This document shows, piece after piece, positions 11,603-21,110 of a stretch of DNA of 64,000 bases. The stretch covers positions 12,956,253 to 13,020,252 of the forward strand of contig OY754973.1 in the NCBI GenBank assembly GCA_963576475.1, written 5' to 3'. Position numbers and translations under genes: made by a program. Below the pieces are notes generated by a model that searched no databases, was not told the DNA's origin, and worked only from the letters and a program-made list of their open reading frames with translations. How positions within the stretch are numbered: position 1 is the stretch's first letter; the number at the start of each line of letters is the position of its first letter. The DNA comes from Molanna angustata. Taxonomy: Eukaryota; Arthropoda; Insecta; Trichoptera; Molannidae.

Positions 11603-11865
11603 AAGTATGTGGCTGAAGTTTCGAACGTTATAACGGAATGAACTAACGGATCAATGGTCAGGATACAATAGAGATAACCCAAGGAAAAAATATTTATTTA
11701 TTTATTTATTATATATATATTTTATTTGTAGATTTAATTGCTTGTATATTTATGTATTGACTAGTTATTTTAATTATTTACTTATACATACATACTTATA
11801 CATTTACTTATACAATTATTTACTTATTTATGCATTAATGAACCGTAAAGTAAACGGAAAAAAAT
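11603..11865. other. AT-rich spacer, no gene seen
   Basis: Mostly TTTA/TTAC-type simple sequence (for example TATTTATTTATTTATTATATA near 11693-11715). No open frame or repeat unit that I recognise. Confidence 0.6.
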
Positions 11866-12445
11866 TGAAAAAAATCTGAATATAAATAAAGTAAATTCCG
11901 TTATACCCCACCATGTAGGGTAACCAGCGACAGGTTTGCGGATACGCATAACCTAAGCCAATAAAGCATTACACATGCGTGTATGCCCACAAGCATTTTT
12001 TTATAATTGAAGTACTGACTGAATATAAATAAATACCCCACATTGTAGGGTAACCAGCGACAGGTTTGCGGAAACGCATAACCTGATAAAATAAAGCATT
12101 ACACATGCGTGTATGCCCACACGCATTTTTTATAATTTACGTACATACTGAATATAAATAAATAGCCCACCATGTAGGGTAACCAGCGACAGGTTTGCGG
12201 ATATGCATAACCTAATAAAATAAAGCATTACACATGCGTGTATGCCCACACACATTTTTTTTTATAATTTACGTACTTACTGAATATAAATAAAGTAAAC
12301 CTCGTTATACCTCACCATGTAGGGTAACCAGTGACAGGTTTGCGGATACGCATAACCTAACTAAATAAAGCATTCCACATGCGTGTATGCCCACACACAT
12401 TTTTTTATAATTTACGTACATACTGAATATAAATAAATACCTTCC
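11866..12445 (+). repeat. Tandem array, four copies of about 130 bp
   Basis: The core GTAGGGTAACCAGCGACAGG starts at 11915, 12045, 12174 and 12319, giving spacings of 130, 129 and 145 bp. Each unit also carries GCATAACCTA, CATTACACATGCGTGTATGCC and TGAATATAAATAAA. A lone, more diverged unit lies in a Sar1 intron at 56087-56170. No coding potential. Confidence 0.9.
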
Positions 12446-12579
12446 TTCATCCAATATAAATAATTCGAATTCAATAAATTTAAATAATATCACTATCACC
12501 CCTGCTTTAGTACTCAAATATTTAAAAAACATTGAAACAAAAAAGTGTTGGGTGTGATAATTTACATCCAACATTAAAT

Positions 12580-12755
12580 TTATTGTAAACTGTGCTGAAA
12601 AACTAACTCTTCCTGTTACTTTTCTTTTTAATCTTTCTCTTAAAGAAGGGACCTTTCCAACTATATGGAAGAAAGCTATTGTCACTCCTATATTCAAAAA
12701 GGGAAATAAAAGTGACATTGAAAATTATAGACCTATATTGTTAAAAAAAAAATTG
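12580..12755 (+). pseudogene. LINE RT fragment (N-terminal fingers)
   Basis: The frame reads NLSLKEGTFPTIWKKAIVTP, then IFKKGNKSDIENYRPI. This is the RT region before the palm in jockey/CR1-type LINEs (W..A.V.PI.KKG......YRPI). It is cut immediately after YRPI. The minus-strand open frame at 12305-12718 is its antisense. Confidence 0.7.
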
Positions 12756-13805
12756 AGATATACTACTACAATGCTGATATTCTTTTATAGACTAGTTGCA
12801 TGTAACACATGAGATCCAACTGTCGATAGCGAAGAATAAGTACCAAACTATAAACCCATAAATACAAATTATTTAATATTTTAAGATATTTGGTTTTCTA
12901 TTATGATGCATTAATGCAACGTTACATCATATTTTTCCCGATATTTTGATCTTCTTTAATTTATAAAAAAAATATAATGCTCTATACATGATAGTTTTTT
13001 AGAAATTTAAGAGAAATGTCAAAAATCGGGGAATGCTTATTATTTTCCTACAAGAATATATACAGAACATTGATGCAGGTATAATATTTGGTGGTACCCT
13101 GGTGACATCAATTGTCTTCCCTAACAATAGCCCCGACTATAATTTTTAAACATTTTTTATTGTTATTAACCTTGGCCTTCGTAAATATTTTAAAATATAT
13201 TAACTCTGTTGTTTGTTCAGGTATTTTCGGTTTTAACTTTCATAATTTTATTCTTTTAATCTGTACCCAGTTCGAAAACACAATACATCACCATCATATA
13301 AAATAACCTTTTTTCAATACCGCGCAAAGACCATTTATTTGGGTTCTGCAATAAAACATGGTCAGCATCTAATTGTCTCAGAGATTTGGATTTTTCCGCA
13401 CTTAAATATTTCAATGTTTAGTATTCAAATATAGATTCAGGCTACCTGAAAAAAAAATCGAACCCTTTTTAATCCTCATCGATCGTTATGTAAATCCCAG
13501 CCGACGGTGCTTTCAGATGTTTTAAATCCGGTTTCAAACATTCAAAATAAATAGTTTCAGTTGTACATTTCCGTAATTTTATGTTTCTTTTCTCATTGTT
13601 GCTCTAACGTCGTATTGTCCTCTAGCGAGATACACGGAGGTTGATTTTGCGCAATCCAGGTCTAGCCACCGACGAATTCACTGATGCCGTATTGCTCATA
13701 ATTCCCGGGGTGGATCTGGTTGCCGAAAGAAACAAACGTGTAATTCGCGAAAGGATATATTCGCGTTAGGCAATTTTACTTTTCAATGAAAATTTTTACA
13801 ATGTA

Positions 13806-14078
13806 CGCGCCGGACACGTGACTTTTGATAAACGTCATATATCGCGCGTTAGGGGCCTTAATACAGCTCTCGCGAGTATGAGTTTTGATAAATCCGTGTC
13901 TGACGCTCGTCATTGTAAATTACTTCAAGACAGTCACGAAAACATTATTTTTTTTCCATTTTGGTTGTATCTCGCGCGTCACTTCCGATAAATGTCACAC
14001 ATCGCGCAATAGTGCTTTCATACAGCCCTCGCGAGTGTGAATTTTGACGGAATTGCGCGTGTGATACTTCTCAATATA
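13806..14078 (+). promoter_or_regulatory. Duplicated CpG-rich U3 module
   Basis: Two related blocks of about 100 bp lie at 13806-13912 and 13975-14078. Each carries, in order, a GATAAAnGTCA box, an (A)TCGCGC box, TTAATACAGC/TTCATACAGC, the palindrome TCGCGAG, and a closing GACG/GCGTGT stretch. The first also has CACGTG. The position upstream of the TATA box suggests enhancer elements; this is inferred. Same order in LTRs B and C. Confidence 0.55.
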
Positions 14079-14355
14079 ATTTCACTTCAAAATAAACGGT
14101 TTAAACACTGAAAACACTGTCACCGATTGTACCAGCTAAAATGTTACGTGGCCAGGGTTAATTAATTTAATTAGAGTAATCTGTTGTATTTATGTTAGTC
14201 TCGATCCCACGCAGAATGCAGAATATGCTATTGTTAATTTTAAAATATTTTTTTTGTTAATTTTAGTAAAATATGCACAAATGAATTGCGTGCGAATATT
14301 TTGAATATTTTATACCCCTGTACACCCCCTCTCTTCGAGACAGGGGTACCTTTAT

Positions 14356-14363
14356 TATATAAG
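14356..14363 (+). promoter_or_regulatory. LTR TATA box
   Basis: TATATAAG, with an insect initiator-like TCAGT about 35 bp downstream (near 14393). It is conserved at 22380-22387 (LTR B) and 25815-25822 (LTR C). Confidence 0.75.
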
Positions 14364-14510
14364 GTAGAATCCTACTACCTGGACCAGTAACAGTCAGTAA
14401 GAATCAGTAAGAGTTAGTAGCAGAGTCAATAGCAAAGATAGTCGAACAGTGTCAATCAGACGAACAGTCACAGTGAGAAACAAAAAGTAGTGGGCCTGAG
14501 GGCCGTGTGA

Positions 14511-14538
14511 GGCGGTCAGGGCTTACGCCCTGGCCGCC
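14511..14538 (+). promoter_or_regulatory. GC-rich leader hairpin (12-bp stem)
   Basis: GGCGGTCAGGGC pairs with GCCCTGGCCGCC around the loop TTAC, with one G-U pair. It lies about 150 nt downstream of the TATA box, so it should be in the transcript leader. The same hairpin is present once in LTR C (25970-25997) and three times in LTR B. Confidence 0.75.
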
Positions 14539-15029
14539 GTCCTCAAAGTTTTAAGTTAAAAAAAAAACAAAGTTAATTTAAAGGAAAATAAAGGAACATT
14601 ATTATTTTAAAAATAACCAGTGAGTCGAATCTGCGTATTAATCGTTCGGTAGCTTTAGTCAAGTTTAAAATTTTATAGTAACAAGAGTTCAAGTTAAATC
14701 AGTAACCAGTCTCGCCTACGGGCCTTGGCAAGACCAAGTTGACGTCGTCGATATCGAAAAATTCTATTCACCATTCATCTGACCCAGGAGGCAGTGTGGG
14801 AATAAGAAAAGACTGGATATAGCCACCCATCCATCTGACCAAATGGCAGTGTGGGGGCGTATTTAGGGCTTACGAGCCTAATCGACATGGATATTAATTT
14901 AATTAAGAATGAATCTGCATATCTGCATATAAATAAAGTAGACCTGGTAAGATTGTCGTTCCGGATTTGCGAATGTTTGTGCACGACTATATTCATGTCA
15001 GTCTGCCCAAGGCTGCCTGTTCTTACATT

Positions 15030-15764
15030 CGTTTGAAATCTTTCTATGTGGAAATCGGGAATTTTACAGTAGAGTAAAAAACTTACAATATTACATTTTT
15101 ATAATATTACATTTGAAACAGTATAAAAACACAAAGCCTCACAAGCTGATATGTTTTTTTTTTATTATTTTCAAAAGAAAGTATGTTTAAATGTTATATA
15201 ATAAGAATTAAAGAATGCTTTTATGCTTTACTCGCCGAGTCGCCAAAATTGATTTATGTGAATTTACCCTGAAGATGACAAAAATACCAACATTCTGATA
15301 TATGCGTCCCTATCGTAATTAGACCTCAAATGGCACGAAGTAATAAAATCCGACACAGGGAGAGTGAGCAATTCACGTTGAACAAATGGTCTCTTTTGCA
15401 TTGTGGGTCAGATTTGCTTTCCTCGCGTTGTTCCACCATTCTTTCAGCTGTCAAATATTCGAAAGTTAGCTACTTTTTATTTTTATCGTAATTAATATGT
15501 ATTGATTTAGTTTATTTTCCAATATTTAATAACTTTATATTTTATTTTCTTTCAGAATCAAATTTTAGCCTATATAGTTACAAAAAAATGTAAGTTGAAA
15601 TTTCAATTCTCGATGAATTTAGGTAAATTTTAAATCAACATTCACATATGGAAAGAACGTAGGTATTTGTTTAAAGATATTTTCATAAATGAGTTGGTGA
15701 TTATTGTATTTCGGTGTACAGGTTATGTCATTCTTCTAGGAGTAGGTGAAAGGGTGCAGAAGGA
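15030..15764. other. Helitron interior, no gene recognised
   Basis: AT-rich with a few GC-richer stretches (15340-15450). No long open frame and no homology that I can name. It could be captured host flank. Confidence 0.5.
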
Positions 15765-16440
15765 ATGGCACATGAAAATAACATGTTGCGAATGGTTGCA
15801 CTTAGGGCAAAAGAATCTAAAGAAAAGCAAGAAAGGAGATGTGAAGCCAGTAGATTACGAATGACGGCGTATAGGGTATTACAATTTCTGCAGCAAGAAA
15901 GAGGAAGTACAGATTTTCAGTCTTCAAGTAATTGGATAGAGGTAGGGAGTCGTGATAATTTAATGACAATAGATCAGATGAATATGCAAGACGTTGAAGA
16001 AATAGAAATAACTGCACTTGAATGCGCCATCTTAGCAGCATTAAAAGTATAAAACAGCCTCTAAGTCTTCAAGTCATAAGGCCCCTGAGTCAAATTGAAA
16101 ACGCTTAACAATATCGCCAAACACTATTTTTTTTGTATGTAAAATAACAGAAGTGACATTGAAACATGAATCATGGAGACAAAAGGAAAATTCTGCTTTT
16201 TCCTATAGTTGCAATATAGATATTAACCTATAGTTGCAATTTATTTCTGAGCCAGTATCAACTTTTGGTAGAATGTCTATAATTTGTACATATTGTGGTG
16301 ATTTGAAATGGAAGGGAGAAAACCCAGGAATGTGTTGTAACAATGGAATAGTACACATACCTGCAATAGATATCCTCCAGAGCCTCTTTATACATTATTG
16401 ACAGGTAATTCTATAAATGCATGTCATTATAGAATTAAGT
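15765..16440 (+). pseudogene. Helitron Rep protein N-terminal remnant
   Basis: A 95-codon frame (15765-16052) reads MLRMVALRAKESKEKQERRC, then EASRLRMTAYR. This resembles the Arg-rich R.RMA..RA.E..EQ.E.R repeats at the start of insect Helitron replicases. About 200 bp later (16262-16370) comes FGRMSIICTYCGDLKWKGEN followed by PGMCC..G.V..P, the C..C...W..E....CC zinc motif that normally precedes the Helitron N domain. In another frame it continues as PPEPLYTLLTGNS. The HUH nuclease and helicase are absent: a LINE scrap replaces them from about 16450. The function claim is by motif only. Confidence 0.65.
16078..16142 (+). repeat. Half of a foldback MITE
   Basis: GGCCCCTGAGTCAAATTGAA, then AACGCTTAACAATATCGCCA and ...ATTTTTTTTGTATG, follows one arm of the palindromic element at 40494-40672. 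Only one arm is present. Confidence 0.65.
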
Positions 16441-16449
16441 ATTTTAAAA

Positions 16450-16855
16450 GTCATGTTAGAAGATATAATAGGACGATGTATGACAGGGTCAGAAATGAGG
16501 ACATAAGGAAAGAATGTAAGATAAAGAAAGATGTCATTAATAGAATTAAAGTGAACACATTGAGATGGTTTAGCCACATGGGCAGAATGAATGAGGAACG
16601 CCTGACAAAGAAAATATACATTGCGGACAGGAATCGAATGAGAGGTCGGGGTCGCCCAAGTAAGGGATGGCATATCCATGGGAACGCTATTTTGAAAGGC
16701 GGAGATGTCAGAAGCATGAACAACAAATGAATATGTATAGGACAATGTATGAATGTCGACGAGGCGATGTGTGTCAAGATAGAAATAAGTAGCGTTTGGT
16801 TCTCTCTGCCTACCCCGCGAGGGACATGGCGTGATGGTATGTATGTAATGCTTGC
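16450..16855 (+). pseudogene. LINE 3' end inside the Helitron
   Basis: The C-terminal part of a LINE ORF2: YDRVRNEDIRKECKIKKDV, LRWFSHMGRMNEERLTKKIY, RGRGRPSKGW. After frame breaks it goes on to the CQDRNK..LVLSAYPARDMA terminus and a GTATGTATGTA tail. The plus-strand frame is broken by stops. Confidence 0.75.
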
Positions 16856-16884
16856 TTTCAAATGAAATTTTTAGGAACCACTAA

Positions 16885-17290
16885 AGAATTATGAGAGACC
16901 CCTTCAAAGGGGATAGAGTTAGATGTGTTACAAAGGAGGATCGAATTAGAAATGAATACGTCCGAGGTAGTTTTGGAGTCGCCTCTATTCCGGAGAAACT
17001 AAAGGCCAGACACCGATGGTACGGACACATTACCAGACGAAATGAGGATCATATAGTTAAACTCACACAGGATATCGCACTCAGTCCAGAAATAGAGGCC
17101 GTACATAGGCCACCTGGTGGACAAATATTAAGGAGTTGAGGGAGGAGCAACTAACCAGAGAAATGACGCAAGATGGAAAGGTCTCCGAAGGGCAAGAAAG
17201 GAAAGGTCATACCAGAAGGGCCGCTCCAGATGAACTGGGAAGAGGCAAGGAAGAAGAAATCTATATTTTCAAAACATTTCTGTATGTTTC
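16885..17290 (+). pseudogene. Second LINE 3' end inside the Helitron
   Basis: TKEDRIRNEYVRGSFGVAS, then ARHRWYGHITRRNEDHIVKL and RPPGG are the typical post-RT C-terminal motifs (IRNEYVRGS, L RWYGHV.RR). Frameshifts follow near 17130. Confidence 0.7.
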
Positions 17291-17392
17291 ATTTAATTAA
17301 CAAATTATTTTACTTTCAAATTTATGAAGACAAATTTAAGAAAATAAAATTAAATAATTGCCAACAATCAATTACTTTATTCACATAAAAAT

Positions 17393-17520
17393 ATCATCAT
17401 CATTATTCTTAGCGTCACAACTCTTGATGGGTCCTATCTGTGTCCAAGAATCTACTCCATACTGTTCTATCGTTGGCTGCCACCTTCGAGTTCTGCTGCC
17501 CCATGGCTCATGACTATGCT
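17393..17520 (-). pseudogene. LINE C-terminus with CAT/ATG-repeat tail
   Basis: Read right to left: AANDRTVWSRFLDTDRTHQE, stop, then an (ATG)n/(TGA)n-type tail at 17393-17411. This matches the ends of RTE-like ORF2 proteins. Confidence 0.5.
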
Positions 17521-17934
17521 GATGTCCTGGTAAAGATCATAAAGCTCGGTGATATATATCTTTTACGCCATGTTTGACAGTCGTTAATAGGTACATAGGT
17601 ATATTCTGCATAAGATTTTTCTTTCAAAGGCATCCACTCTGTTTTCATCGTGTTTTGTTAATATCCAGGTAGGTATCCGATAAAAATATATTACTATCAA
17701 ATTCAACAAAACTTATTAACGTGGTAAGTTTTCTCCATATCTCTAACAATGTATATCTTTGTCAAAAACTTAATTGAAAAAACTTGAATCAAACTATAAA
17801 AACTATATAACCATATTGAATTGAACACATTTTCCTATTCTGACATATACGCATTGTCGTCTCGATACTCGACATACATACATCACCTAATAATAATAAT
17901 AATTAAAGACTTTTATAGTATTAAAAATATAAAA

Positions 17935-18150
17935 TATATAAAGGGAAAGAACACGGGAATCTTTTCGGTGACGGATCTTTAACCAGTTCAGTCGTTGCCT
18001 GCTCTCGGACATGTGGTCGAACTTCCTGAGTCCAAACACGTATCAAATGCAGACATTTTGTAACCGTTCGAGTTTGTTAAGTTGATCTTCAGTTGAATCT
18101 CAGCGTAGGCAACGTCAGCGTAGTCAAGTAATGGTAGCATGTGTTGTTGA
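17935..18150 (-). pseudogene. CR1/Rex-like RT C-terminal fragment
   Basis: Read right to left: LPLLDYADVAY, then in a second frame LERLQNVC..YVFGLRKFDHMS and LNWLKIRHRKDSRVLSLY. This is the region after the RT palm in CR1/Rex1-type LINEs (LDYADV...LERLQN.C.R..FG.RK.DH). It ends at the Harbinger-like MITE at 18155. Confidence 0.7.
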
Positions 18151-18154
18151 GTTA

Positions 18155-18485
18155 CGCGACATCCTACGTAGGCGATTCAAAGCGAATGCGAAGCGATCCG
18201 AACGGATACATGCGAATTCAAAGCGATGCGGTGCGACGCTGCGGCTCTGTCCTACGGGCACGCGAATCGTGCTTCTGACATTATACTTTACAAAAAAAAA
18301 CTATGGCACCGCTTCCAATTCGCGCGAAAATATCAAACCAATTGATCGCGTTCGCTTCGCATCGTGCCATGTCACACCGTACCCTACTCGTGGTCGGTAA
18401 CGCAGGACACTTCAATAGTTACCGACTGTTTGTTATTTTCGCGCCGCTTCGCGTTCGCCTTGAATCGCCTACGTAGGACGTCGCG
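18155..18485. mobile_element. PIF/Harbinger-like MITE, copy 1 (331 bp)
   Basis: Terminal inverted repeats start CGCGACATCCTACGTAGGCG and end with the complement (CGCCTACGTAGGACGTCGCG). The flanks are TTA at 18152-18154 and 18486-18488, a 3-bp TWA duplication as in PIF/Harbinger elements. It is an internally deleted relative of 61655-62366. Confidence 0.8.
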
Positions 18486-18489
18486 TTAG

Positions 18490-19530
18490 AATGATTTTAG
18501 TCTTAAATGGTAAATAATTTTTAAGTCGGCCTCATACGTTCTCATTTGTTATTCAACAAACATACGACAAAGTTTAAGTATTAAATTTAGACTAAAATTA
18601 TTATATTTATTTGTTTATAAATTTTTGGAAGACTAACAGCATATATATTACATCTAATATAATAATTTAACAGCCAATTATAAGTCTCCGCTGATTGGCT
18701 ATACTGTCAGTTGCAAGTTGAAAAATATAACATAATAATATAATATGTTTCTGTAACAGATAAAGTTTCATCGTGAAACGGAGGTAAACATAAACAAGAA
18801 AAATAAATTATCACCGAAGAGAACATACATGATTTTATATTTTAGTGGTTACAGTTGGCAAAATAAATTATAGTATTAAAAAAATTGCAATTAGAATACA
18901 TCTCGCTACTGTAATGCTAATCTGAAATACATCAAATTCTGGTGAATTAAATATAAAATGTCCATAACCAAACTATAGTACCGCTTTAATGTCTGCAGTT
19001 AAAATAAGAGTCTGCGAATGCTTGCTAAATTAACTGAAAAGGCGAATATCCTTATTTAAGCATAAAAAATTATACAATCTAAATACACATAACACACAAT
19101 AGATGATCGAGTAAACATTTAAGTAATATCGTTTAGATTTAGACTACATGTTGAGTTTGCAAACATAATTTATCGGTCATTTGTCAAATGTCAAGTCAAA
19201 TGTCAACCACGGTGTTGCCAGGATTTAAAGTACTAATTATTATTGGAGAGTTGCACGAAAAAATATTAATATTTATTACATGCTTATTTACAAGGAGTTT
19301 AAAATATCAATCTTTCTTAAATTAAACAATTTATTATTTTGTAAATTAATATTTTATAAGAATAACGTTTTTGTGCGGAGGCGACAAACACAGCAGCGAA
19401 AAATAAAGCTTGCTCCGTGTCATGGTTTGTGAAACGCAAATTAAGAAACTAAAAGAGAAGCTTCGTTTGACTTCTACAATAGGGTTTGCAACCTTTTTAA
19501 CCACTTTGCGGATTATATGCGTTTGATTTA
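18490..19530. other. Helitron interior, no gene recognised
   Basis: AT-rich. No open frame of note. TGTCAAATGTCAAGTCAAAT repeats near 19180-19205 are the only pattern I see. Confidence 0.5.
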
Positions 19531-19569
19531 GATGAAACTCAGCAATCTTCGTATTGCCTGTATAATTAA

Positions 19570-19818
19570 AAATGGTCCCTCAGTGTCTCCCGTCCCTTCG
19601 GAGCCTCCCGTCTTTCAATGCCTCCTGTCTCTAAGTGCCACCCGTCTCTTCAGTGTCTCCCGTCTCTTCAGGTCCTTTTGTACCTCCCGTTCCATCAATG
19701 CCTCATACCCCTCTTCATTTCCTCCCTTCAGACATTTTAGTAACTTCAGACCCCTCAGTACCTTCAGATCGTTCAGTACTTTCAGACCGTTCAGTACCTT
19801 CAGACCCCTCAGTACTAT
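19570..19818 (+). repeat. Pyrimidine-rich minisatellite near the Helitron 3' end
   Basis: Two related unit types: CCTCCCGTCTCTTCAGTG-like units in the first half and TTCAGACCCCTCAGTACC-like units of about 17 bp in the second. The open frames across it are repeat artefacts. Confidence 0.8.
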
Positions 19819-19819
19819 C

Positions 19820-19910
19820 GACCGCCGGAGGCGGTCATTTACCGCGCAGCGGTAAAAGCCGGCTGCAAGCCCTAGCTTAGAAGCTGAGCGAAGCGAAGCT
19901 TCTCAGCTAG
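19820..19910 (+). promoter_or_regulatory. Helitron 3' terminus with serial hairpins
   Basis: The 17-bp hairpin GACCGCCGGAGGCGGTC (19820-19836), then TTTACCGCGCAGCGGTAAA (19838-19856), AGCCGGCT (19857-19864) and the terminal stem-loop (19879-19903), followed by CAGCTAG. The last one is in the position of the Helitron rolling-circle termination signal. Confidence 0.75.
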
Positions 19911-20539
19911 TTAGAAATAAATTAAAAATATATTCAGCGCCGAACGATAACAAGTGGACAACACGCACCGAAGAACACGGAACGAGCCAACGCGATCTTC
20001 CAGGATTGTGCAGAACGAGCGCCCAGCGTTATCGCGAACCGCGAAACGTTGCGGGCGCCTAGACAATAACAGTCGCACCGCGAACTTAACTTCGACCCCT
20101 GCAAACAAGGTACAGTGAATTTTAATTACAAGTGAAAAACAAATAGAACTTCAAGTGAAAACCAACGAATATTTTATTTTTGAAAAAACTACATAATCGT
20201 AAGTGTAACCCATGTATGTTCGTTTTGTAGCGTCATGGCCATGTCTACGCACCATTATATTATTTGTTGTTTTTTTATGTATTCTGCGATTGGGATCGCA
20301 ATTGCAAATTTATTGTATTTTGTATGTCTATTTTATTTTAACTTGAATTTGTTTTCAAAGACTGCAATTAAACAAAACCAGAATTAACTTAAAAAAATTC
20401 TTTTATTACTGGAGTGAGCCCTTGTCATTACGATACGGCACGGTGAGAAGGTGGAAGCGTCAGGATCTTGTACTCTTCGCTTGCGAGAGAGTCAAATCTG
20501 GAAGGCGACTTCTACGTTACTTTTAACCCCCCGGTATCA
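19911..20539 (+). repeat. 5' LTR (LTR A), right part
   Basis: It resumes with TTAGAAATAAATTAAAAATA as in LTR C and ends CCGGTATCA. It contains a GC-rich block (about 19936-20096) that is nearly invariant in all three LTRs. Confidence 0.9.
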
Positions 20540-20541
20540 GA

Positions 20542-20559
20542 TGGCGCCCAACGTGGGGC
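20542..20559 (+). promoter_or_regulatory. Primer binding site 1 (Lys tRNA)
   Basis: TGGCGCCCAACGTGGGGC starts 2 nt after the LTR end. It is complementary to the 3' end of insect tRNA-Lys (…GGGCGCCA), as in gypsy of Drosophila. Confidence 0.85.
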
Positions 20560-21110
20560 TGGATGAAACATATCATAGCTGGTTCTACCAGATGATATTG
20601 AATCTAGTTATATACGAGGCGTGTGGGCACCAGCGCATGGGGAGTCTACGGATTTCCCATGCGTTCGGAGGATCGAGTTGTGATTCCGAACCTACCGTTG
20701 AGCTAGTCGGAGGTTTGGTGACAGTAACATGTCACATGGTAACCATCAGGCAAGGTCCACTCCAGTAATTTGCTTATAACCACACAGCATCCCACTCGTA
20801 CGCGAGAGTGATGCAAAATTTTATAGTGGAAATACCACTATTGGCGCCCGGCAATCAATTAAATAAAAAAAATAAAATTACAATAATACATTCACTGTAC
20901 ATCCAGTAGAATGTAATTATTCACCAATTTTGTAGACGAATTACTCCAAGAGGTTCGTCCTTGAAAGAAAAAAAAATTGTATACACCTACATACTCGGGA
21001 CCAAAAGGTCAGATGAGTTATTTTCTTGTATATTAAAAATCATATTTTGTTTTAAATTAGGGCGTTGCTAGGGTAAGACAATAATGATCGTCAAAGAAAC
21101 CGGGAGCAAT
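20560..21110 (+). other. Non-coding internal region 1
   Basis: There are no gag or pol motifs in any frame. It is homologous to 23956-24529. A second TTGGCGCCCGGCAA stretch lies at about 20843. Just before LTR B it reads AAAGAAACCGGGAGC, which may serve as a weak polypurine tract. Confidence 0.8.

Larger units (their letters stand above)
13071..14913 (+). repeat. 5' LTR (LTR A), left part
   Basis: The LTR is interrupted at 14913/14914 by a Helitron and resumes at 19911-20539. It holds U3 modules (13806-14078), a TATA box TATATAAG at 14356-14363 and a 12-bp GC hairpin at 14511-14538. Only a handful of differences from LTR C were seen by eye. Confidence 0.9.
14914..19910 (+). mobile_element. 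Helitron inserted in LTR A (4,997 bp)
   Basis: It starts TCTGCATATCTGCATATAAA and ends ...CTCAGCTAG. The host dinucleotide is A at 14913 and T at 19911. LTR C shows the uninterrupted site GAATGAATTAGAAAT, so the insertion is exactly between A and T, without target duplication: the Helitron rule (5' TC, 3' CTRR, A|T target). A 7-bp stem-loop (19879-19885 with 19897-19903) sits just before CTAG. It carries a remnant of a Rep protein N-terminus, four LINE 3' ends, half of a foldback MITE and a Harbinger-like MITE. It is not autonomous. Confidence 0.92.

Noticed and set aside
11866..12445. CRISPR-like array
   Set aside because: Units are about 130 bp with no repeat-spacer alternation, and the genome is eukaryotic.
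13112..13306. 64-codon frame repeated identically at 24571-24765
   Set aside because: Both lie at the same position of LTR copies that are almost identical, so the repetition is not evidence of coding; the diverged LTR B does not keep it.
19532..19880. Two overlapping Pro/Ser- and Phe/Arg/Ser-rich frames
   Set aside because: They are translations of the pyrimidine-rich minisatellite near the Helitron 3' end.
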